Shown: positions 6,649 to 11,539 of the stretch, one piece after another
Layout of the letters: the number at the start of each line of letters is the position of its first letter
Position numbering within the stretch: position 1 is the stretch's first letter
Source of the DNA: Chloroflexota bacterium
GTDB taxonomy: Bacteria > Chloroflexota > Anaerolineae > VGOG01
Assembly (NCBI GenBank): GCA_030615705.1
Contig: JAUWYT010000019.1
Location: 1-11,539 of the forward strand
Length of the DNA stretch: 11,539 bases
Direction of reading: 5' to 3'
Notes under the pieces: model-generated
Told to the model about the DNA's origin: nothing
The model's input: the letters and a program-made list of their open reading frames with translations, nothing else
Database searches by the model: none
Program-made: the position numbers and the translations under genes

Positions 6649-7305
6649 TCAGGGGATGAGCAACTCCTGCCCCGGGTATACAAGGTTGACATTAAGGATG
6701 CCGTTGGCTGCCGCCATGGCCTCCACCGTGATGCCGTAGCTGAGGGCGATGCGGAACAGGTTCTCCCCCGGCTGCACCACGTGAATTCTCCCCTTCGTTG
6801 GCACGGCTGGTGCCGTTCCTTCCGTAGAGATGGTCAACCTCTGGCCGACGTAGATGAGGTCGGGGTTGATGATTCCGTTGGCGGCAGCAACGGCCCGATG
6901 AGTCATTCCATAATGCAGGGCAATGCGGAACAGGTTCTCCCCCGGCTGCACGGTGTGGGTTTGCTCCCCTGAAACCGCCGTGGGGGCGGGCGTTGGGGCG
7001 GGCGTTGCGACAAGCGTTGAGATAGGCGTTGGGGTAAGGGCGACGGTAGGGGTAGTTTCCGCTGCGGTGGAGGGTGTTGGGGTAGCGGCTTCAAGACTGG
7101 GTGTACGTGTGATCGTTGGAATGCCCTCAGAGGTTGGGCTGGGCGAAGCAGCAGCGATAAGTGTGCCCCCCGCTGGAGTAGTGGCTGTTACTGTTGCGGT
7201 TACCTGTACCTCGGAGACGACAGCGGGTTTGGCTCGCTTGCAACTGGCTGTCAGAGCGACGAGAAGCAAGGCCAAAGCGACCACGGCAAGTGTATTCTTT
7301 TTCAT
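6649..7305 (-). CDS. LysM-domain lipoprotein with Thr/Pro-rich linker
   Basis: A 218-residue exported protein. The signal peptide MKKNTLAVVALALLLVALTASC ends in a lipobox-like TASC (C22), so it is probably anchored to the membrane as a lipoprotein. Residues 23-115 are a low-complexity Thr/Pro/Ala linker with TPTP and APTPAPT runs. Two LysM peptidoglycan-binding domains follow, at about 117-160 and 175-217, each with VQPGENLFRIAL and a closing GQxLxI segment. No catalytic domain is present, so it may tether the cell wall or act as an accessory. I use the ATG at 7305, which has AGGAGG at 7311-7316, rather than the longer frame from 7329. It has its own promoter upstream. Confidence 0.93.
   Translation of the reverse strand: MKKNTLAVVALALLLVALTASCKRAKPAVVSEVQVTATVTATTPAGGTLIAAASPSPTSEGIPTITRTPSLEAATPTPSTAAETTPTVALTPTPISTLVATPAPTPAPTAVSGEQTHTVQPGENLFRIALHYGMTHRAVAAANGIINPDLIYVGQRLTISTEGTAPAVPTKGRIHVVQPGENLFRIALSYGITVEAMAAANGILNVNLVYPGQELLIP
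6749..6951. repeat. Exact 29-bp direct repeat within the two LysM domains
   Basis: Positions 6749-6777 and 6923-6951 are identical over 29 bp, 174 bp (58 codons) apart. They encode the same part of each LysM domain (VQPGENLFRI). Identity at the codon level points to a recent internal duplication or gene conversion. Confidence 0.85.
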
Positions 7306-7348
7306 GGTAGCCTCCTTTGGGAAGAGCAATGGTGATTAAACTCTGTAA

Positions 7349-7377
7349 ATCATACCACAACTAGCCCATTCAGTCAA
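7349..7377 (-). promoter_or_regulatory. Sigma-70-type promoter of the LysM lipoprotein gene
   Basis: On the minus strand TTGACT (7372-7377) and TATGAT (7349-7354) are separated by exactly 17 bp. The predicted start is near 7342, giving a leader of about 37 nt that includes the AGGAGG ribosome-binding site of the gene. Confidence 0.8.
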
Positions 7378-7442
7378 GAACGACTTATGCGGTCTCCTGG
7401 GCTAAGAAATCGTCGAGGCAAACTGGCTGTTGGCAGGGAATG

Positions 7443-7486
7443 AAAAAGAGGTTTGAGGGTGCCATCAAAAGCCACCTTCAAACCTC
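7443..7486 (-). terminator. Intrinsic terminator of the fdrA-type operon
   Basis: A 14-bp stem is formed by 7448-7461 and 7473-7486, with a single imperfect pair and an 11-nt loop. Read on the minus strand the stem is followed directly by TTTTT (7443-7447), the layout of a rho-independent terminator. It lies about 260 bp after the stop of the last fdrA-operon gene and about 65 bp upstream of the LysM promoter, separating the two transcription units. Confidence 0.85.
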
Positions 7487-7745
7487 TCACTTTATCTGAA
7501 TGTAACCAGAATCCATTGTGCCTAGCCGCTGATGCGGGCTTCTCTATTCACCAGCCTGCATAACTGGCCTGAACTTGTAGCCATAAAAGTTTACTCAAAA
7601 TGTCGAGTATACCCTTTGCTACCCGGTTCTGCTACACGGAAGACAAGAGGGTGTCGCCCATCGTAGCAATTGGATAGACAACTGGGTGAACACTTACTAG
7701 CCCGAAGTCGTGTAAGACCTGTAGATCTGGCAAAGTCATCCCCGA
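7487..7745. other. 259-bp stretch without a recognised gene, probable 3' untranslated region
   Basis: This lies between the 57-residue protein gene and the terminator, so on the minus strand it would be a long 3' untranslated region. I find no tRNA, convincing ribosome-binding site plus frame, or promoter. A small hairpin with loop TGAT is present near 7523-7540 but has no T-tract. A small RNA or lost gene remnant cannot be excluded. Confidence 0.5.
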
Positions 7746-7919
7746 TCACAACAGTTTATCTAGCAATTCCGCCATCTCTGCGTCACCACCGGCAGGCGGG
7801 GACCAGTCCACGTGAACGACCTCCACTCCCTGATCTTGCAGGCTCTCGGCAAACTCACGCACTCCGAGGCTAATGACCACAGGCCCATTCTGGAGCAATT
7901 CTTCGAGTTTAGTCTTCAT
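7746..7919 (-). CDS. 57-residue FdrA-operon small protein (stand-alone domain)
   Basis: A short cytosolic protein directly after the FdrA-like gene. It has an amphipathic start (KTKLEELLQ), a central VVISLGVREFAESLQDQGVE and the marked motif VEVVHVDWSPPAGGD, then a short helix (AEMAELLDKLL). From memory of the family, this motif resembles small 'fdrA domain' proteins and the N-terminal segment of longer DUF1116 proteins, a segment missing from the DUF1116 protein here. I choose the ATG at 7919 (GAGGA 5 nt upstream) over a GTG at 7931. The gap to the FdrA stop is 14 bp. It is probably a subunit or structural piece of the complex, not a false frame. Confidence 0.82.
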   Translation of the reverse strand: MKTKLEELLQNGPVVISLGVREFAESLQDQGVEVVHVDWSPPAGGDAEMAELLDKLL

Positions 7920-7933
7920 GGGTTTCCTCACGC

Positions 7934-9481
7934 TTATAAGCTCAGCGCCAGCGTCCTGCTGAAGAGGGCAGTCTGGGCGCTGCTCGGCAGAACCACGACC
8001 CCACCCTCTTCCAGGGCCCTGGTTTGCTCCCGGAGGTTCTGTGGATCAGCCTCTGTGCCGCACATGGAGGCAACCACACTGAGGTAGCCACCGCGCTGGC
8101 TGGCAGTGGATTTGGCCTCTGCGATAGTCTCCAGCAGGTCGCCAACGGGATCAGGGGAAGCGTTGTAGCCCAGGATGAAATCCAGCAGGAGAACTGCCAC
8201 CTGCGGGTGCTGGGCTTCCGCCAGAATCCGTTCACGGCGGAGCGTCGCATCAATCATCGGGTGGGGACGGCCTTCCGTGAACATCTCCGCGCCCATGTCC
8301 ACCAGCGTGTGGGCCTCGCTGCGCAGAGGATCCGCCAGACTGAGCATCCCATCCAACGGTGCATTGGAATAGACCACCAGGCCCGCTTCCCGCATCACCT
8401 GCTGAGCCTGGTAGCAGAATGTCCCGCCAGCGAATATGCCCCGGATGTATTTCTGCTCCGGCGCCATGCCGGCTCGTTCTTTGGCAACAAGTGCCTGAAC
8501 TTCTTGAGAACCTACGCCCGTGCGCACAACTGGCTTGCCAGGCGCCAATTGAGTAGCCAGTGCGGCAGCCTCATCGAGGGTGCGTGCCGTCTCAAAGCCG
8601 ATATCGTTCTCGGAAGGGTATTTGCCAATACCAAGGAAACAGGCTACAACCGGCTTGCGGCATCGGTTAAGCCGCTCCACGAGAAGGGGAAGGGTCTTCG
8701 CGCCAGGTGGCTTGGACAGCACTGCGACAACATTGGTCTGGGGGTCAGCCTCAAGCGCCTCCAGGGCACTGAGGGTTGAGATACCACCGATTGTTGCGTC
8801 CGAAAGGTCCCCGCTGCCTGTGCCGATGGCGTGGGAGATGCCTGAGCCGCCCTGGTGAACGAGGCTGGTGAACTCCTGGAGCCCCGTGCCCGTCGAGCCA
8901 ATCACGCCGATTGGGCCTGGCCGAACGACATTGGCAAAGCCAATACCCACGCCGGCGATGATGGCCGTCCCGCAGTCAGGCCCCATGACGATCAGTCCCC
9001 GCTCTCGGGCGTACTGCTTGAGGGAGAGTTCATCCTCCACCGGCACGTTGCTGCTGAACAGGAACACGTTCAACCCGCGCTCAAGGGCCCTCCGGGCCTC
9101 GCGAGCGGCATATTCGCCAGGAAGGGACACGACAGCCAGGTTGGCATGGGGCTGGCGCGCCAGGGCCTCATCCAGCGTGCGCGAAACTGCCTTGCTGACA
9201 CCGACTGGCTTACGGAAGAGCCAGGCGTCCAGGTTCTCCAGGATCACCTCGATCGTGGATGGACTCTTCCCCTTGAGCGCAATGATCAGGTCGTTGGCGG
9301 CCGCCGACGAGATCTCCGCGTTTTCAAATCCGATCTCGGCCAGCAAGCCTTTGTTCTTCTCCGTCCCCATAAGCGCGGCGACCTGCTCGATCCCCGGCTC
9401 TTCTGACAGGCGCTTGGCGACTTGCATGAGGAAGACCGAATCAAAGTATTGGTTCCGCTTGATGGTATATCCCGTTGCCAT
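7934..9481 (-). CDS. fdrA: FdrA/AllF-like protein, succinyl-CoA synthetase alpha-like fold
   Basis: A 515-residue cytosolic protein of the FdrA family, built like an acyl-CoA synthetase of the SucCD type. The start MATGYTIKRNQYFDSVFLM and EQVAALMGT are typical. A nucleotide/CoA-binding-like part follows with VMGPDCGTAIIAGVGIGF (about residues 165-182), GPIGVIGSTGTGLQEF and GTGSGDLSDATIGG. The C-terminal half carries FAGGTFCYQAQ (350-360) and MGAEMFTEGRPHPMID. The SucD active-site GHAGA histidine motif is not seen. In E. coli, fdrA with ylbE and ylbF has been reported to encode oxamate carbamoyltransferase; here the substrate is unknown. ATG at 9481 has GGGAAGGG just upstream; a GTG at 9508 would overlap the previous gene by 4 bp. 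Confidence 0.93.
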   Translation of the reverse strand: MATGYTIKRNQYFDSVFLMQVAKRLSEEPGIEQVAALMGTEKNKGLLAEIGFENAEISSAAANDLIIALKGKSPSTIEVILENLDAWLFRKPVGVSKAVSRTLDEALARQPHANLAVVSLPGEYAAREARRALERGLNVFLFSSNVPVEDELSLKQYARERGLIVMGPDCGTAIIAGVGIGFANVVRPGPIGVIGSTGTGLQEFTSLVHQGGSGISHAIGTGSGDLSDATIGGISTLSALEALEADPQTNVVAVLSKPPGAKTLPLLVERLNRCRKPVVACFLGIGKYPSENDIGFETARTLDEAAALATQLAPGKPVVRTGVGSQEVQALVAKERAGMAPEQKYIRGIFAGGTFCYQAQQVMREAGLVVYSNAPLDGMLSLADPLRSEAHTLVDMGAEMFTEGRPHPMIDATLRRERILAEAQHPQVAVLLLDFILGYNASPDPVGDLLETIAEAKSTASQRGGYLSVVASMCGTEADPQNLREQTRALEEGGVVVLPSSAQTALFSRTLALSL

Positions 9482-9504
9482 AAACCCTTCCCAACGGCCC
9501 AGAA

Positions 9505-10758
9505 TCACTTCAGGCCATACTTTTCGGCAAATCTGATCAGAGCCCTCTTGAAGCAGTCCAATGGGGGGCGAACGAGGCCGGCGCCGATGATCGGATGGCC
9601 AGGGTTCTTGTGAGCCATGGCAGTATCAATTATCGGCGGGATGTTGGTCTGGACAACTTTTCGCACGTCAATCCCGACGGCGGTGCCTTCGAAGCCCAGC
9701 GCCGGGATGAGGAACTCCGGGCTGGTCGAGACGGTGATTTGCCGCATGTCTCGGCTGTAAGACAACGCCTCTTCCGGCGTGCCACCGACGAAGCTCAGGA
9801 TGCCGGGAGCCCCGCCGAGGACAAAGCCACCCCAGCCCACGGTTTCGGTGATCGCCGAGTCCCCTATGTCCAGCCCGGCGTCCTGCTCGCCATAGCCGGG
9901 CAGGAAGAGTCCTTTGACGGGCGGGGCCAGGGCGGTAAACCACTCACCTTCCAGGCCGCTTACCTGGATGCCGAACTCCGTCCCGTTGCGGGCCATGGCG
10001 GTGACGACGGTGCTGTATTCAATTCCCCGCGCCGGATCGGCGGTCGCTTTGGCTGCCGCCATTGATAGTCCCAGGAAGAACAACTGGTGACCAGCCAGGT
10101 AACGCAGGGTGCTGATGAGGGCCTCTTTCGGGATGCCAGCCTCGATCATGGGAACAGCCATGGCGTTGGCAAACAGACTGGACGCGGCGTGGGGCCGGTT
10201 GTGAAGCTCGTCGCCCATCTGCAGGGCGCGGGCGATGATCGGTTTGAGGCTAAGGCCACCCATCTGGCGCAAGCCGGCGCGTAGTGCTGGGGCCCAGGTA
10301 TCATGCCAACGAATCAAGTCCTGCAAGGCTTCTTGACTGGAATCGCCGAACTGCTGACGACCCTCGACCTGTCGGCAGTAGGCACGATTGCCGAAGGCTT
10401 TGTTCTCCACGACGAAGACCCACATCGAACGGGTGATCGTGCCCGCCATAGGGCCAACGGTCTGGTGGTGATGATTGGGCTCGAGGGTGATGGCCCCGTC
10501 TTCCAGGAGCTTGATCGCTTCTTCTTTGCTCCTGGCCCAACCCTCGAAGAGCAGCATCCCGATAACGGCACCCTTCTGTGCTCCGCTCATGCGTTGCCAG
10601 TCAACCGGAGGGCCGGAATGTAGCACCATCTTGTCTGTCAGGCCTGGGATCACGTCGCCTGCTGGTGCAACGTCTACTAACACGGGGTCGGCTGCCACCA
10701 TGCGACGAAAGGCCTCGGCATTGGCCGTCTCAATCCTGGTCTTGATATCCTTTGCCAT
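9505..10758 (-). CDS. DUF1116 protein, YlbE/AllG-like
   Basis: A 417-residue protein of the DUF1116 family, a partner of FdrA. Conserved-looking blocks are VLVDVAPAGDVIPGL (26-40), HSGPPVDWQRMSGAQKGA (47-64), the histidine-rich NHHHQTVGPMAGTI (95-108), MGDELHNR (181-188), NGTEFGIQVSG (258-268) and the end IDTAMAHKNPGHPIIGAGLVRPP (377-399). The histidines and acidic residues suggest a catalytic or ligand-binding role, but the mechanism is not evident from sequence. In E. coli the homologue YlbE/AllG acts with FdrA and YlbF in oxamate carbamoyltransferase. Start chosen at ATG 10758 (MAKDIKTR), with AGGGAG at 10766-10771; an ATG at 10764 is too close to it. It lies 81 bp after DUF2877, across a hairpin. 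Confidence 0.93.
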   Translation of the reverse strand: MAKDIKTRIETANAEAFRRMVAADPVLVDVAPAGDVIPGLTDKMVLHSGPPVDWQRMSGAQKGAVIGMLLFEGWARSKEEAIKLLEDGAITLEPNHHHQTVGPMAGTITRSMWVFVVENKAFGNRAYCRQVEGRQQFGDSSQEALQDLIRWHDTWAPALRAGLRQMGGLSLKPIIARALQMGDELHNRPHAASSLFANAMAVPMIEAGIPKEALISTLRYLAGHQLFFLGLSMAAAKATADPARGIEYSTVVTAMARNGTEFGIQVSGLEGEWFTALAPPVKGLFLPGYGEQDAGLDIGDSAITETVGWGGFVLGGAPGILSFVGGTPEEALSYSRDMRQITVSTSPEFLIPALGFEGTAVGIDVRKVVQTNIPPIIDTAMAHKNPGHPIIGAGLVRPPLDCFKRALIRFAEKYGLK

Positions 10759-10791
10759 AATCATTCTCCCTGATGAAAGATACAAAGCAAA

Positions 10792-10831
10792 GCGAGAGAA
10801 ATCCGCGTGTGATAATGTGGTTTCCTCTCGC
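10792..10831. other. Hairpin between the DUF2877 and DUF1116 genes
   Basis: Arms 10792-10804 and 10819-10831 form a 13-position stem (GCGAGAG paired with CTCTCGC at the base, two imperfect pairs) around a 14-nt loop. On the minus strand it is followed by TTTGCTTTG, only a weak T-rich tail. It may be a partial terminator, a processing site or an RNA stabiliser that sets the ratio of the flanking proteins. Confidence 0.55.
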
Positions 10832-10839
10832 CGAAGTGT

Positions 10840-11539
10840 CTACACATTTGCCTCCGTCAGCAACATTGCGGTCAGCACCCCGGCCAGCATATCCCAGCCG
10901 GAGGTGTGACCGATCCTTGTGAGCCGATCCACACTGCGCAGGAGACACCCCGCTGGTTCCGCTTGCAGGAGCGAGTTGACCAAATCGTGAAGCGGTTCCG
11001 GCCCATGACCCTGGGCGCAATCGGAAAGGATGGTATGGCTGATGCGATTGGTCAGGGGGCGCGCCCGGAGCAGGAAATCCAGAACAGGGCCTGCGCCCCA
11101 ACTGAATTCAGTCGGGTAGGCAGCCTTCAGGTGGTGAGCGGCAAAGAGCAGGCCCCCCAGATGATCATCCCCGGACGGCGTGAGCCCCGGGCCTAATCCA
11201 ACCAATTGCTCACTTTCCTCTGCTATGCGCCGCATGTCCCGGCCGAGACACGCTCTTGCAACCCTGGTGATCGGTCCCAGTGCTCGAGCCACAAAACGGT
11301 CCTGGGTGAAGGTCGGGGGGTGATCACCACCGCTGGCGAGCGCCGCGATCAAGGGGATGGTTTGACCCAGGCCCTTTGCAGTCTCAGGGGGTTCGAGTGC
11401 GGCAAGAAGACGCCGGAAGCCAGTGTTTACCACAGGCAATGGCGGCGCTTGTCCTGAGCCCCGCCGAAGGGCCTGTCCTGAGCCCGGCCGAAGGGCCTGT
11501 CCTGAGCCCGGCCGAAGGGCCTGTCCTGAGCCCGGCCGA
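10840..11539 (-). CDS. DUF2877 protein, YlbF/AllH-like (partial, N-terminus outside window)
   Basis: The third protein of the FdrA set. The family hallmark GLGPGLTPSGDDHLGGLL lies near 11146-11205, and the C-terminus has IGHTSGWDMLAGVLTAMLL, another conserved block. The frame is open to the window edge, giving 232 visible residues; family members are commonly longer, so the true start is probably outside. The first visible 30 or so residues come from a 24-bp tandem repeat read in frame (repeated RPGSGQAL). A TTG at 11439 could start a shortened protein, but it lacks a good ribosome-binding site. It would be the first visible gene of the operon. Whether the repeat is tolerated within the protein or marks a disrupted gene cannot be decided here. 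Confidence 0.85.
   Translation of the reverse strand, partial: RPGSGQALRPGSGQALRPGSGQALRRGSGQAPPLPVVNTGFRRLLAALEPPETAKGLGQTIPLIAALASGGDHPPTFTQDRFVARALGPITRVARACLGRDMRRIAEESEQLVGLGPGLTPSGDDHLGGLLFAAHHLKAAYPTEFSWGAGPVLDFLLRARPLTNRISHTILSDCAQGHGPEPLHDLVNSLLQAEPAGCLLRSVDRLTRIGHTSGWDMLAGVLTAMLLTEANV
11451..11539. repeat. 24-bp tandem repeat, 3.7 copies to the window edge
   Basis: Units begin at 11451, 11475, 11499 and 11523 (the last cut after 17 bp). The second to fourth are identical over what is visible; the first differs at a single base. Each unit carries the core GTCCTGAGCCCGGCCGAAGG, similar to the TCCTGAGCCTGTCGAAGG-type dispersed repeats seen in many bacteria. The unit length is a multiple of three, so it keeps the DUF2877 frame open. 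The array continues outside the window. Confidence 0.9.

Noticed and set aside
6625..6660. Plus-strand TTGACA near 6631 as a promoter
   Set aside because: No acceptable -10 box lies 16-18 bp downstream, and there is no plus-strand gene to serve.
7306..7329. Upstream start for the LysM lipoprotein
   Set aside because: The longer frame would place residues before the signal peptide. The ATG at 7305 has a strong ribosome-binding site at proper spacing.
7523..7540. Small GC-rich hairpin in the untranslated tail
   Set aside because: Only about 6 pairs with a bulge and no T-tract on either strand; too weak to call a terminator or RNA gene.
8024..8779. Plus-strand open frame of 251 codons
   Set aside because: Antisense to the fdrA gene, with no family motif and no convincing ribosome-binding site.
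8868..9536. Plus-strand open frame of 222 codons
   Set aside because: It lies antisense to the well-supported fdrA and DUF1116 genes. Its translation is Ser/Arg-rich with no recognisable domain, as expected of a shadow frame in GC-rich DNA.
11451..11539. CRISPR array
   Set aside because: The 24-bp units are directly adjacent with no variable spacers, so this is a simple tandem repeat.

Overview
The window is a bacterial chromosome segment of moderately high GC. Every gene I accept lies on the minus strand, so transcription runs from high to low coordinates. The gene types resemble those of Chloroflexota, particularly Anaerolineae-like genomes: an ECF sigma factor linked to a peptide ABC transporter, a LysM lipoprotein with a Thr/Pro linker, and short degenerate tandem repeats between genes. 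There is no rRNA or marker gene, so this placement is an inference.

Right-hand region (about 7443-11539): an operon of the FdrA/YlbE/YlbF type. In transcription order it holds a DUF2877 (YlbF/AllH-like) gene that runs off the window edge, a DUF1116 (YlbE/AllG-like) gene, an FdrA/AllF-like gene and a separate 57-residue protein. The E. coli homologues have been reported to form oxamate carbamoyltransferase in anaerobic allantoin breakdown. The substrate here is unknown, and no allantoin gene or carbamate kinase is visible. Other features are a 24-bp tandem repeat read in frame within or at the front of the DUF2877 frame, a large hairpin between the DUF2877 and DUF1116 genes, and a convincing intrinsic terminator about 260 bp beyond the last stop codon.

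Middle region (5994-7377): a LysM lipoprotein gene with a clear sigma-70-type promoter, followed by a Nudix hydrolase of the ADP-ribose pyrophosphatase type.

Left-hand region (1-5985): an apparent seven-gene operon of ECF sigma factor, a small 117-residue protein that may be an anti-sigma-like partner, a family 5 solute-binding protein, two permeases and two ATPases (the last cut by the window edge). A near-consensus promoter precedes the sigma gene, and a CRP/FNR-like palindrome touches its -35 box at the class II activator position. Two gaps within the operon are filled by degenerate 7-bp tandem repeats. The layout suggests that an extracytoplasmic-function regulator and a peptide (or other small-molecule) importer are expressed together, probably under nutritional control.

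The most interesting points are the four-gene FdrA cluster with its separate small domain, the sigma-transporter operon with its CRP-like operator, and the repeat families.
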